Source of the DNA: UBA7803 sp036381275
Lineage (GTDB): Bacteria; Pseudomonadota; Gammaproteobacteria; Pseudomonadales; Azotimanducaceae
DNA length: 64,000 bases
Assembly (NCBI GenBank): GCA_036381275.1
Contig: DASVDC010000128.1
Span: forward strand, 1-64,000
Direction of reading: 5' to 3'
The notes beneath the pieces are model-generated. The model ran no database searches. It had not been told where the DNA came from and worked only from the letters and a program-made list of their open reading frames with translations. The position numbers and the translations under genes are program-made. Below, piece by piece: positions 8,258 to 16,719 of the stretch; position 1 is the stretch's first letter, and every line of letters starts with the position of its first letter.

Positions 8258-8316
8258 GCTCAGCCCCCGTCGGCATATTACCGCGCCTTTCTATCCGACG
8301 ACCCTGGAGACGACCT

Positions 8317-8583
8317 TTGGCAAACAGCGCACAAGCCCGGAAACGTGCACGTCAGGCGGAGAAGCGGCGCGCCCAGAATGCCAGCCAGCGTTCCATGGTT
8401 CGTACCTACATCAAGCGCGTTCGGGCCGCCATTGCCAGCGGCGACTACGACGCGGCGACCACTGCGTTCCAGCGTGCCGTCCCGGTGATCGACGGCATGG
8501 CCGACAAGGGCATCCTGCACAAGAACAAGGCCGCCCGGCACAAGTCGCGCCTGAACGCCGCGATCAAGGCCCTGCGGGCCTGA
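8317..8583 (+). CDS. rpsT: 30S ribosomal protein S20
   Basis: 88 residues, starting at a TTG (8317-8319): ANSAQARKRARQAEKRR, then SQRSMVRTYIKRV and GILHKNKAARHKSRL, the S20 signature. A GGAG lies about 9 nt upstream. The TTG start is notable because rpsT of E. coli also starts with UUG, where the weak start takes part in autogenous control (known); conservation of control here is inferred. An ATG at 8251 in frame is an artefact in the murJ start region. The 3' end overlaps proB, convergent, by 20 bp. Confidence 0.95.
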   Translation: MANSAQARKRARQAEKRRAQNASQRSMVRTYIKRVRAAIASGDYDAATTAFQRAVPVIDGMADKGILHKNKAARHKSRLNAAIKALRA

Positions 8584-9730
8584 GGGCACGCTTCAGCACC
8601 ACCAGATTGTCCCGATGTACGAGCTCCGGCTCGAGCGCGAATCCCAGGCGCTCGGCGATCTCGGAGCTCGCCGCGCCGATCAGACGGCGCGCTTCCTCGC
8701 TGCCGTAGTTCACCAGCCCCTGCCCGATCACCTCACCGTCGGGGTCCAGGCAACGCACCACGTCGCCCCGGCTGAACCGCCCGTGCACGGCGACGATCCC
8801 GACCGGTAACAGGCTGACTCCGCGGCTCGTCACCGCCGCTACCGCGCCCGCGTCGAGCACCAGATCGCCCTTCGCGCGAAGCTGCCCCGCGATCCAGCGC
8901 TTGCGCGCGTCGAGCGGCAGGATCGACGCGGTGAGCAGCGTCCCGACCCGCTCGCCCTGCAGGATGCGCGACAGCACCTCCGGTTCGCGGCCGCCGGCGA
9001 TCACCGTGTGGGCGCCGGAGCGCGCGGCGATGCGCGCCGCCTTGAGCTTGGTCATCATGCCGCCGCGGCCGAGCTCGCCGGGCACGCCGGCGACCATCGG
9101 GTCGAGCCGCTCGTCGGCCGCGTCCGCCCAGCTCACGAGCCGCGCCTCGGGATGGCGGCGCGGATCGTCCTCGTGCAGCCCGTCGGTGTCGGTGAGGATG
9201 ATCAGCAGGTCCGCCTCCAGCAGGTTCGCGACCAGCGCGGCCAGCGTGTCGTTGTCGCCGAAGCGGATCTCGTCGGTCGCGACCGTGTCGTTCTCGTTGA
9301 TCACGGGGATCACGCCGAATTCGAGCAGCGTGTTCAGCGTCGAACGCGCGTTCAGGTAGCGTTGCCGGTTGGCGAGATCGTCGTGGGTCAGCAGCACCAT
9401 GGCCGTGCGCCGGCCGTGGGCGGCGAACGCCTGCTCGTACGCCTCGACCAGGCCCATCTGCCCGACCGCCGCGGCGGCCTGCAGACCGTGCACGGTCGCC
9501 GGCCGGCGCTTCAGCCCGAGACGAGCGACCCCTTCCGCCACCGCGCCGGAAGAGACCAGCACCATCTCCCGGTCCGGGCCGAGCAGGCGGTGGATCTCCG
9601 CGCACCAGACGCGGATCCAGTCCCGCGCGAGCCCGGTGCCGGGCGCCGTCAGCAGCGCGCTGCCGACCTTGACGATCACCCGTCGGGCGCCGGTGAGCTG
9701 CTCGCGGTAGTCGGCCTCGGTGCGGGTCAT
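8564..9730 (-). CDS. proB: Glutamate 5-kinase ProB
   Basis: 388 residues. N-terminal amino-acid-kinase domain with VIVKVGSALLT, SSGAVAEG, NENDTVATDEIRFGDNDTLAALVA and TDTDGL; then GRGGMMTKLKAARIAARSG. C-terminal PUA domain from about 290 (KGDLVLDAGAVAAVTSRGVSLLPVGI). First step of proline synthesis, glutamate to glutamyl-5-phosphate, feedback inhibited by proline in the family. It follows obgE on the same strand by 36 bp, a conserved obgE-proB pairing. Confidence 0.94.
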   Translation of the reverse strand: MTRTEADYREQLTGARRVIVKVGSALLTAPGTGLARDWIRVWCAEIHRLLGPDREMVLVSSGAVAEGVARLGLKRRPATVHGLQAAAAVGQMGLVEAYEQAFAAHGRRTAMVLLTHDDLANRQRYLNARSTLNTLLEFGVIPVINENDTVATDEIRFGDNDTLAALVANLLEADLLIILTDTDGLHEDDPRRHPEARLVSWADAADERLDPMVAGVPGELGRGGMMTKLKAARIAARSGAHTVIAGGREPEVLSRILQGERVGTLLTASILPLDARKRWIAGQLRAKGDLVLDAGAVAAVTSRGVSLLPVGIVAVHGRFSRGDVVRCLDPDGEVIGQGLVNYGSEEARRLIGAASSEIAERLGFALEPELVHRDNLVVLKRALRPAGP

Positions 9731-9766
9731 GGATGGTCTTGAGCTTCGATCGATACGTCGCCAGCG

Positions 9767-10930
9767 CTACCGGACGTAGTGGACTTCGACGTCATCGTCG
9801 TCGTCCTCATCGTCCGAGCGGCGCGGCGGGCGGCGGACGAGCGCGCTTTTTAGCACATCTTCGCCGATGCGTGCTTCCAGCGCCGCCTCGGCCGCGGCCA
9901 GCGCCTCGTCTTCCCGGAGCGCCTGACGGTGCGCCTGCACCGCCTCGAGCAGCGCCCGCACCAACGCCTCGACGCCGTCGCCGGTCACCGCGGAGATCGC
10001 GAACAGCGGCCGCCCCGGGTGCGCGGCCCGCAGCCGCTCGAGCAGCTCGGCGCGGCGCGCGGCGTCGATCACGTCCACCTTCGACAGCGCGAGCCAGATC
10101 GGCCGCTCCGTCAGCGCCGCGCTGTACGCCGCGAGCTCCGCCTCGATCGCCGCGACGTTGTCGACCGGATCGGAGCCGTCGGCCGGCAACGCTTCCACCA
10201 GGTGCAGCAGGATCCGGGTACGGGCGAGGTGGCGCAGGAACTGCACCCCCAGACCCGCGCCTTCCGCCGCGCCGCGGATCAGGCCCGGGATGTCGGCCAT
10301 CACGAGGCTCGCGTCCCCGTCGAGCTTCACGACCCCGAGGCTCGGGGTGAGCGTCGTGAACGGGTAGTCGGCGATCTTCGGCCGCGCCGCCGACACGGTG
10401 CTGATCAAGGTCGATTTGCCGGCGTTCGGCAGCCCGAGCAGGCCCACGTCCGCCATCAGCTTGAGCTGCAGCCGAAGCTGGCGCACCTCGCCGGGTTCTC
10501 CCGGCGTCGTGCGCCGCGGCGCGCGGTTGGTGCTCGACTTGAAATGGGCATTGCCGAGGCCGCGCCGGCCGCCGCGGGCGACCAGCAGCTCCTGGCCCGG
10601 CTCGGTCACGTCGCCGAGCACCTCCAGCGTTTCCTCGTCCACCACCGAGGTGCCGACCGGTACCCGCACCCGCAGCGTCGCCCCGCGCGCGCCGGTCTTG
10701 TTGCGGCTGCCGCCCGGCTGACCGTGCTCCGCCCGATAGAGCGGCTGGAAGCGGAAATCCACCAGCGTGTTCAGCGCATCGTCGCCGACCAGCACCACGT
10801 CGCCGCCGTCACCGCCGTCGCCGCCGTCCGGGCCGCCTTTGGCCACGTACTTCTCGCGGCGGAACGACAGACAGCCGTTGCCGCCTTTGCCGGCCTCGAC
10901 ACGGATGCTGGCTTCGTCGATGAATTGCAT
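9767..10930 (-). CDS. obgE: GTPase ObgE/CgtA
   Basis: 387 residues. Glycine-rich Obg fold at 1-158 (MQFIDEA, GGPDGGDGGDGGDV, GLGNAHFKSSTNRAP), G1 GLPNAGKS at 166-173, switch FTTLTPSLG, G3 DIPG at 213-216. G4 reads SKVD instead of the usual NKxD, a conservative change seen at a base-recognition site. The C-terminus is acidic (DDEDDDDDVE). Obg is an essential ribosome-associated GTPase. It lies downstream of rplU-rpmA but is separated by a terminator-like hairpin at 10975-10995. Confidence 0.95.
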   Translation of the reverse strand: MQFIDEASIRVEAGKGGNGCLSFRREKYVAKGGPDGGDGGDGGDVVLVGDDALNTLVDFRFQPLYRAEHGQPGGSRNKTGARGATLRVRVPVGTSVVDEETLEVLGDVTEPGQELLVARGGRRGLGNAHFKSSTNRAPRRTTPGEPGEVRQLRLQLKLMADVGLLGLPNAGKSTLISTVSAARPKIADYPFTTLTPSLGVVKLDGDASLVMADIPGLIRGAAEGAGLGVQFLRHLARTRILLHLVEALPADGSDPVDNVAAIEAELAAYSAALTERPIWLALSKVDVIDAARRAELLERLRAAHPGRPLFAISAVTGDGVEALVRALLEAVQAHRQALREDEALAAAEAALEARIGEDVLKSALVRRPPRRSDDEDDDDDVEVHYVR

Positions 10931-10974
10931 GGGCGGGTTGCGGCGGGACGGGTGGGAGCGGCGCGGATGGAAGA

Positions 10975-10995
10975 AGCCCCGCGCTCGGCGGGGCT
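10975..10995 (-). terminator. Terminator-like hairpin after rpmA
   Basis: On the minus strand AGCCCCGC, loop CGAGC, GCGGGGCT, followed by TCTTCC: an 8-bp GC-rich perfect stem with a short pyrimidine tail, 9 bp past the rpmA stop. The tail is weak, so it may attenuate rather than end transcription into obgE. Confidence 0.6.
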
Positions 10996-11003
10996 CCTCG
11001 GGA

Positions 11004-11267
11004 TCAGGCCTCGACGGGCTCGACGCTCACGTACGTGCGCGGCCTGCGGCCGCGGGTCGCGAACTTGACGCGCCCGTCCGCGGTCGCGAACAGCGTGTGG
11101 TCGCGGCCGAGCCCGACGTTGGAGCCGGGATGGAAGCGCGTGCCGCGCTGCCGGACGATGATGTTGCCCGCCTTCACCAGCTCGCCGCCGAACTTCTTCA
11201 GCCCCAGCCGTTTGGATTCGGAATCGCGGCCGTTCCGGGTACTGCCGCCTGCTTTCTTGTGTGCCAT
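11004..11267 (-). CDS. rpmA: 50S ribosomal protein L27
   Basis: 87 residues: MAHKKAGGSTRNGRDSESKR, then GNIIVRQRGTRFHPGSNVGLGRDHTLFA split by short variable spots, and VKFATRG. L27 sits near the peptidyl-transferase centre. Only 13 bp separates it from rplU, the universal rplU-rpmA operon. No N-terminal cleavable extension of the Firmicutes type. Confidence 0.96.
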   Translation of the reverse strand: MAHKKAGGSTRNGRDSESKRLGLKKFGGELVKAGNIIVRQRGTRFHPGSNVGLGRDHTLFATADGRVKFATRGRRPRTYVSVEPVEA

Positions 11268-11280
11268 GGCAGGTGCCTCC

Positions 11281-11592
11281 TCAGGCGCTGATGCCGGTGA
11301 TTTTCACGTCGGTGTACCACTGCCGGTGACCCTGCCGGCGCAAGTAGTTCTTCCGACGCCTGAACTTGATGATGCGGATCTTGCGGCCGCGATCGTGCGC
11401 GATCACCTGCCCGGTGACCTTGCCGCCCTGCACGTAGGGCGCGCCGACGGACACGTTGTCGCCGTCCGCCACCAGCAGTACCTTGTCGAAAACCACTTCG
11501 TCGCCGGGGTCGGCGTCGAGCAGCTCGAGACGTACCACCTCGCCTTCCGTCACCCGGTGCTGCTTGCCACCGCTGGAGAAAACCGCAAACAT
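11281..11592 (-). CDS. rplU: 50S ribosomal protein L21
   Basis: 103 residues from ATG at 11592: MFAVFSSGGKQHRVTEGEVV, VGAPYVQGGKVTGQV, GRKIRIIKFRRRKNYLRRQGHRQ, all diagnostic of L21. The open frame extends upstream to 11637 but the family start is clear. First gene of the rplU-rpmA operon, divergent from ispB across 154 bp that must hold both promoters; I see no pair of boxes good enough to name. Confidence 0.96.
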   Translation of the reverse strand: MFAVFSSGGKQHRVTEGEVVRLELLDADPGDEVVFDKVLLVADGDNVSVGAPYVQGGKVTGQVIAHDRGRKIRIIKFRRRKNYLRRQGHRQWYTDVKITGISA

Positions 11593-11746
11593 AATCCGCA
11601 CTCGCTCTATATATGGTACTGGGTTTACTCGCCGCACTCCTGAAGCGCCGCTGACTGTATTACAATGCCGCGGCTCGGATGGGCGCCCGCGCGAAGGCGC
11701 GTAATTCTACGGACAAACTTTTTCGATTACAACGCGTTAGCCGAGG

Positions 11747-12784
11747 ATGTCTGGACAACCCGCCATCGCCGAGACAGCCGTGAGCCGGGCAGCCGCCCGA
11801 GAGGCCAGCCGGCACCACGCGCTCGCCTCGGTCTATACGCTGGTGGCTCCGGACTTTGCGGCGGTCAACGAGCTGATTCCCCGGCAGTTGACCTCGGAAG
11901 TGAGCCTGGTCGAGGAGATCGGCCGGCACATCATCGACAGCGGCGGCAAGCGGCTGCGGCCGCTGCTGGTGCTGCTCGGCGCGCGCGCCTGCGGCTACCA
12001 GGGCCGGGATCACGTCCGGCTCGCCACCATCATCGAGTTCCTGCACACCGCCACCCTGCTCCACGACGACGTGGTCGACCGCTCCGACCTGCGGCGCGGG
12101 CGCGCCACCGCCAACGCGACCTGGGGCAACGCGCCGAGCGTGCTGGTCGGCGATTTCCTCTATTCCCGGGCGTTCCAGCTCATGGTCGAGCTGGACAACA
12201 TGGACATCATGGCGGTGCTGTCCGACGCGACCAACACCATCGCCGAAGGCGAGGTGATGCAGCTCGCCAACATCGGCAACCTGTCTCTGTCGGAAGCCGG
12301 TTACCGCGAGGTGATCCGCTGCAAGACGGCGCTGCTGTTCCAGGCCGCCGCGCACACCGCGGCGGTGCTCGCGAGCGACGATCCCGACGAGATCCAGGCG
12401 CTCAAGCACTTCGGCCTGCACTTCGGGCTCGCCTACCAGCTCGTCGACGACTACCTCGACTACGCCGGCGACAGCAGCGTGATGGGCAAGAACGTGGGCG
12501 ATGATCTGGCCGACGGCAAGCTCACGCTGCCGCTGATCCGCGCACTCGCGATCGCCCGGCCGGCCGAGGCAGAAGTGGTACGGGAAGCGTTGCTGTCGCG
12601 CTCGGTGGAGCGGCTCGACGAGGTGCGCGCGATCGTCCAGAACTGCGGGGCGCTCGACTACGTCCAGCAGGCGGCGCGCGAGGAAGCCGAGCTCGCCCGC
12701 GCCAGCCTCGACGGCCTGGCCGTGAGCGACTACCGCGATGCGCTGGAGACCCTCGCCGACTACTCCACCGCGCGCCTGAGCTGA
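11747..12784 (+). CDS. ispB: Octaprenyl (polyprenyl) diphosphate synthase IspB
   Basis: 345 residues. First aspartate-rich motif DDVVD at 107-111 after FLHTATLLH, substrate-binding GGKRLRP at 66-72, second motif DDYLD with YQLVDDYLD near 235, and GKNVGDDLADGKLTLP. Makes the side chain of ubiquinone by adding isopentenyl units. The first 25 residues are more Ala-rich than usual and the true start may be slightly downstream. Divergent from rplU, a conserved arrangement. Confidence 0.93.
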   Translation: MSGQPAIAETAVSRAAAREASRHHALASVYTLVAPDFAAVNELIPRQLTSEVSLVEEIGRHIIDSGGKRLRPLLVLLGARACGYQGRDHVRLATIIEFLHTATLLHDDVVDRSDLRRGRATANATWGNAPSVLVGDFLYSRAFQLMVELDNMDIMAVLSDATNTIAEGEVMQLANIGNLSLSEAGYREVIRCKTALLFQAAAHTAAVLASDDPDEIQALKHFGLHFGLAYQLVDDYLDYAGDSSVMGKNVGDDLADGKLTLPLIRALAIARPAEAEVVREALLSRSVERLDEVRAIVQNCGALDYVQQAAREEAELARASLDGLAVSDYRDALETLADYSTARLS

Positions 12785-14296
12785 ATGCCCGCCGGCCTGC
12801 TCCCGGCTGTCACACTCCCCCTGCTGCTCGCGGTCTCGGTGGCCGGCTCCGCTTCGGGCGCGGATCCGGACGCCGCCGGCTCGCTCCCCGTCCCCGAGCT
12901 GGCCGAACCTCGGTTCGAAGACTGCGAGCTGCACGGCAGCGACGGCACCGGCCGCGCGGCGGCGGAGTGCGCCCGCGTATCCGTACCGGAGAATCCCGCG
13001 GAGCCCGACGGACGGCAGATCGAGCTGTTCGTCGCGCGCGTTCCGGCGCTGACCCCGGAGCCGCTGCCGGATGCGGTGACGATCGTGAACGGCGGTCCGG
13101 GCGGCTCCTCGGTGTCGCTCTACGTCGACCTGCGGGGCGCGTTCGATGCGCTGCGCCGGGACCGCGACATCGTCGTCGTCGATCAGCGGGGCACCGGACG
13201 CTCCTCGGCGCTGGAATGCCCGACGCTCGAGACCGCCACCTACGATTTCGATATCGAGCTCGTGCGGCGCGGTACCCGCGCCTGCCTCGACGCGATCGAC
13301 GCCGACCCGCGCTTCTACACCACCAGCGTCGCGGTCACGGACCTCGAAGCGGTGCGCCGCGCGCTCGGTTACCAGAGCTGGAACCTGTACGGCGTCTCCT
13401 ACGGAACGCGCGTCGCCCAGCACTACCTGCAGCGCTTTCCGCAGGCCGTCCGCACGCTGATCATCGACGGCGTGATCCCGCTCGGCGCCGCGCTCGGGCC
13501 CGACGTGGCGCCGAACGCGCAGCGCACGCTGGACGCGATCCTCGCCCGCTGCGAAGCCGTGGGCTACTGCGCGGACGCCTTCCCGCATCTGCGCGGTGAG
13601 CTCACGCGGCTGTCCGCACAACTGCGCGATCAGCCGGTGGCGCTCACGATTCCGCATCCGGTCACGGGACGGAAGCGCGAGCTCGAGCTGCACTATGCGC
13701 AGCTTGCGATGAGCCTGCGGCTCCTCAGCTACGCGCCGGAGACCGCGGCGCTGATCCCGCTCATCGTTCACGAAGCCGCCGAGCGGGAAAACTACCTGCC
13801 GCTCGCGTCCCAGGCGCTCGCGATCGAAGAAAGCCTGCTCTCCAGCATCAGCTTCGGCATGCACAACAGCGTGGTCTGCAGCGAGGACGTGCCGTTCTAC
13901 GGCGATCTCGACGCGCTCTGGGCGGAGCTCGAGGACACCTATCTCGGAACGACGCAGGTGCGTGCGCTGCTGGCCATCTGCGAGATCTGGCCGCGCGGGC
14001 TGATGCACCCGGCGCTCCGGGAGCCGCTGCAATCGTCGAAGCCGGTGCTGCTGCTGTCCGGCGAGTACGACCCGATCACACCGCCGCGATACGCCGAACA
14101 GGCCGCCGAAGGGCTCTCGAACGCGCGCCATCTGGTGGCGCCGGGCCAGGGCCACGGCGTGGTCGCCCGCGGCTGCGTGCCCTATCTCGTCAGCGACTTC
14201 GTCGCCGCCGGCCGGCTCGACGGGCTCGAAACCGATTGCGTGGATCGGCTCGCCAGCGATGCGTTCTTCGTCGATCTGCTCGGACCGCCGCCGTGA
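12785..14296 (+). CDS. Secreted alpha/beta hydrolase, S33 proline-iminopeptidase / TAP-like
   Basis: 503 residues. Signal peptide at about 1-25. Oxyanion region VNGGPGGSS at 101-109, DQRGTGRSS at 133-141, nucleophile elbow GVSYGTR with Ser205, acid in LLSGEYDPITPP, His in PGQGHGVV, the complete catalytic triad of the S33 / tripeptidyl-aminopeptidase-like family. A C-terminal TAP-like segment with paired Cys (VVCSEDV, LAICEIW, RGCVPYL) fits an exported enzyme. Starts directly at the ispB stop and overlaps the ABC ATPase gene by 4 bp (GTGA), so it looks co-expressed with the exporter; a periplasmic peptidase is inferred. Confidence 0.85.
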   Translation: MPAGLLPAVTLPLLLAVSVAGSASGADPDAAGSLPVPELAEPRFEDCELHGSDGTGRAAAECARVSVPENPAEPDGRQIELFVARVPALTPEPLPDAVTIVNGGPGGSSVSLYVDLRGAFDALRRDRDIVVVDQRGTGRSSALECPTLETATYDFDIELVRRGTRACLDAIDADPRFYTTSVAVTDLEAVRRALGYQSWNLYGVSYGTRVAQHYLQRFPQAVRTLIIDGVIPLGAALGPDVAPNAQRTLDAILARCEAVGYCADAFPHLRGELTRLSAQLRDQPVALTIPHPVTGRKRELELHYAQLAMSLRLLSYAPETAALIPLIVHEAAERENYLPLASQALAIEESLLSSISFGMHNSVVCSEDVPFYGDLDALWAELEDTYLGTTQVRALLAICEIWPRGLMHPALREPLQSSKPVLLLSGEYDPITPPRYAEQAAEGLSNARHLVAPGQGHGVVARGCVPYLVSDFVAAGRLDGLETDCVDRLASDAFFVDLLGPPP

Positions 14297-15018
14297 TCCG
14301 CACCGAAGGGCTCGGCAAGCGCTTCGGCGCGGTGCAGGCCATTGCCGACGTGAGCCTCGAAGCGCCCGACGGACGCATCACGGCGCTGCTCGGCCCGAAC
14401 GGCGCGGGCAAGTCGACGACGCTGCGCATTCTGGCGACGGTGCTGCGCGCCGACACCGGTCGGGCGTGGGTGGACGGTCACGAGGTGGCAGCGGATCCGG
14501 CGGCGGTGCGCCGCGCCATCGGCGTGCTGCCCCATGGAGCCGGCCTCTACGGCCGGCTGACCGCCCGGGAGAACATCGCCTATTTCGGCGCGCTGCACGG
14601 CATCCGGCGCCGCGCGCTCGACGAGCGGATCGCGGCGCTGATCGAGCAGCTCGACATGGCGGCGTTCGCCGACCGGCGCGTGGCGGGCTTCTCCCAGGGG
14701 CAGCGCATCAAGGTGGCGCTCGCGCGGGCGCTGGTGCACGACCCGAAGAACGTGATCCTCGACGAGCCGACCAACGGCCTCGACGTGATGGCGACGCGCG
14801 CGCTGCGGGAGATCATCCAGACGCTGAAGGCGCAGGGGCGCTGCGTGGTGTTCTCGAGCCACATCATGCAGGAGGTGGCGACGCTCTGTGACGACGTGGT
14901 GATCATCGCCGGCGGACGCCTGCGCTTCGCCGGCAGCCTCGCCGAGCTGAAGCGCACCACCGGACGCGACGACCTCGAAGAAGCCTTCGTGCAGGTGACG
15001 GGGGAGACGGCGGCGTGA
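14293..15018 (+). CDS. ABC transporter ATP-binding protein, NatA-like
   Basis: 241 residues from GTG 14293. Walker A GPNGAGKSTT, Q-loop region GVLPHGAGLYGRLTARENI, signature FSQGQRIKVALARALVHDP, Walker B VILDEPTNGLD, H-loop FSSHIMQEV. It resembles the NatA-type ATPase of sodium-export ABC systems; the signature is FSQGQ rather than LSGGQ, usual in that subgroup. Coupled by GTGA overlaps to the hydrolase before and the permease after. Confidence 0.9.
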   Translation: MIRTEGLGKRFGAVQAIADVSLEAPDGRITALLGPNGAGKSTTLRILATVLRADTGRAWVDGHEVAADPAAVRRAIGVLPHGAGLYGRLTARENIAYFGALHGIRRRALDERIAALIEQLDMAAFADRRVAGFSQGQRIKVALARALVHDPKNVILDEPTNGLDVMATRALREIIQTLKAQGRCVVFSSHIMQEVATLCDDVVIIAGGRLRFAGSLAELKRTTGRDDLEEAFVQVTGETAA

Positions 15019-16187
15019 GCGGCTTCGCCGTGGTGCTCGCGAAGGAATGCCGCGACAACGCCCGCGACAAGCGCACGCTGTTCGCGTCGTTCTCGCTGCC
15101 GCTGCTCGGCCCGACGCTGTTCATCGCGCTGATGTCGTTCGTGCTGACCAACGCGCTCGGGGAGTCGCGTGAGACCTTCCGCCTCGCCGTGGTCGGTGCC
15201 GAGCATGCGCCGCGGCTGATGGATCACCTCGCCCGTTTCAACGTCGAGCTCGCACGCGTGCCGCTCGACGACCCGCGCCAGGCGGTACGCGACGGCGACG
15301 AGAAGCTGGTGCTGGTGATCGACCCGACCTACCCGGACCGCTACCGGAGCGGCGAGACCGTATCGGTCACGCTGATCTACGACAGCTCCAGCATGGGCAG
15401 CGAACGGCGCAACTTCGAGCGGGCCCGGCAGATGATCGATCAGTACGCGCGCAAGATCGGCGTGCTGCGGGTGCAGCTCCGCGGCATCGACCCGACGGTG
15501 CTGCAGCCGATCCAGGTCACCGAGATCGACGTGGCATCGCCGGCCGCCCGCGCACTCACGCTGCTCAGCATGCTGCCGTACTTCCTGGTGCTGGTGGTTT
15601 TCATGGGCGGTTTCTATCTCGCGATCGACGCGACGGCCGGCGAGCGCGAGCACGGCTCGCTCGAGCCGCTGCTGTCGCAGCCGATCTCCCGCACCCAGCT
15701 CGTGCTCGGCAAGATCGTCGCCGCCAGCGTGTTCAGCGCGATCTCGACGATCCTGTTCCTGGTGAGTCTCGCGGTGTCGGTGCCGTTCGTGCCGCTGCAT
15801 CGGGTCGGCATGTCGCTCAGCATCGGCTTCGCCGACTGCGTCGCGATGTTCGCGGTGTCCGTGCCGCTGATCCTGCTCGGCGCGGCGCTGCTCACCGTGG
15901 TCGCCTCGTTCGCGCGCAGCTACAAGGAAGCCCAGACCTACCTCAGCCTGGTGGTGCTGGTGCCGACCTTGCCGCTGATCGTCACGCAGCTCCTCGGCTT
16001 CGAGCCCGACACGTGGCTGATGCTGGTGCCGAGCCTGAGCCAGGCGACGCTGGTGAACAGCCTGATCGAGGGCGATCGGCTGGTCTGGTCGCACGTGGCG
16101 ATCTCGGTGCTCTCCACGGGGACGCTGGCAGCGCTGCTGACCTGGGTCGCGGTGCGCCTGTACAGTAGGGAACGGATGCTGGTCTGA
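15015..16187 (+). CDS. ABC-2 type permease, NatB-like
   Basis: 390 residues from GTG 15015. One N-terminal membrane helix, a large extracytoplasmic domain, then five helices near the C-terminus with AGEREHGSLEPLLSQPISRTQLVLGKIVA, the classic ABC-2/NatB coupling motif (elements EREHGSLEPLL and GKIVA). Works with the ATPase encoded upstream; Na+ or another small substrate would be exported, but the substrate cannot be read from the sequence. Confidence 0.88.
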   Translation: MSGFAVVLAKECRDNARDKRTLFASFSLPLLGPTLFIALMSFVLTNALGESRETFRLAVVGAEHAPRLMDHLARFNVELARVPLDDPRQAVRDGDEKLVLVIDPTYPDRYRSGETVSVTLIYDSSSMGSERRNFERARQMIDQYARKIGVLRVQLRGIDPTVLQPIQVTEIDVASPAARALTLLSMLPYFLVLVVFMGGFYLAIDATAGEREHGSLEPLLSQPISRTQLVLGKIVAASVFSAISTILFLVSLAVSVPFVPLHRVGMSLSIGFADCVAMFAVSVPLILLGAALLTVVASFARSYKEAQTYLSLVVLVPTLPLIVTQLLGFEPDTWLMLVPSLSQATLVNSLIEGDRLVWSHVAISVLSTGTLAALLTWVAVRLYSRERMLV

Positions 16188-16230
16188 GGCCGGCCCCGAG
16201 CGGTCGTGCCGGGAAATTTTCGCCGGCCGG

Positions 16231-16259
16231 TTGTGATCGACGGGGCGCCCCCCTAGAAT
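16231..16259 (+). promoter_or_regulatory. Sigma-70 promoter of tRNA-Pro
   Basis: TTGTGA at 16231-16236 and TAGAAT at 16254-16259 with a 17-bp spacer, 25 bp before the tRNA 5' end. The spacing is ideal and both boxes match consensus at 4-5 of 6 positions. Confidence 0.7.
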
Positions 16260-16284
16260 ACGCGGCCCGTCGACCAAGCAAGAT

Positions 16285-16361
16285 CGGAGTGTAGCTCAGC
16301 TTGGTAGAGCACCACGTTCGGGACGTGGGGGCCGGAGGTTCAAATCCTCTCACTCCGACCA
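16285..16361 (+). tRNA. tRNA-Pro, anticodon CGG
   Basis: 77 nt with encoded CCA. Acceptor stem CGGAGTG pairs with CACTCCG; D-arm GCTCAGCTTGGTAGAGC; anticodon stem CCACG/CGTGG with loop TTCGGGA, anticodon CGG followed by G37, as usual for tRNA-Pro; T-arm GGAGGTTCAAATCCTCT. It reads CCG codons, which are abundant in this GC-rich genome. Confidence 0.96.
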
Positions 16362-16431
16362 TTCTCGACTACCGCGCCGGCCACGGCAGCCGCCCCCTGT
16401 CTCCCCGCAGCCCGAAATGAAATGTGATCCA

Positions 16432-16446
16432 GGTGGAAGTTCCACC
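16432..16446. promoter_or_regulatory. Perfect inverted repeat upstream of small gene
   Basis: GGTGGAA, one G, TTCCACC: seven-base perfect arms about 60 bp before the ATG at 16506. The shape is that of a dimeric-regulator site, but no regulator is encoded nearby and no promoter boxes are clear. Confidence 0.3.
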
Positions 16447-16505
16447 GCCGACCGGCATGGATACTTGCCGCACCACTAGGATCAGTCACCTCGCGGGGGA
16501 TTCGA

Positions 16506-16715
16506 ATGCCGGATGGGTCCTTGAGCTTCCAGGAATACGTGGATAGCTGGCGCAGCATCGTGCTCGGCCGGGTGTTCACCTACCAGGGCGCGATGCACTT
16601 CGTGCTGGAAGTGGACGAAGCCACGGCGCTCTGCCGCGTGAGCCGGCGCCGGGGCGGCCGGACCGAGATCATCCAGATGCCGCTCGACGAGGTCGTCGAG
16701 CGGGTGAAGGAGTGA
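16506..16715 (+). CDS. Small hypothetical protein, 69 residues
   Basis: Starts MPDGSLSFQEYVDSWRS. A small soluble protein with a predicted beta core (GRVFTYQGAMHFVLEVD, RTEIIQMPLDEVVER). No family recognised. Coding is supported by the base composition, GGGGG ahead of the start, and the tight spacing of 4 bp to the next gene. It may be co-transcribed with the lipoprotein gene. Confidence 0.65.
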   Translation: MPDGSLSFQEYVDSWRSIVLGRVFTYQGAMHFVLEVDEATALCRVSRRRGGRTEIIQMPLDEVVERVKE

Positions 16716-16719
16716 TGCC

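Noticed and set aside
11593..11746. Promoters for rplU and ispB (TACAAT near 11659)
   Set aside because: The region must contain both, but no -35 with a good spacing could be matched to the -10-like hexamers.
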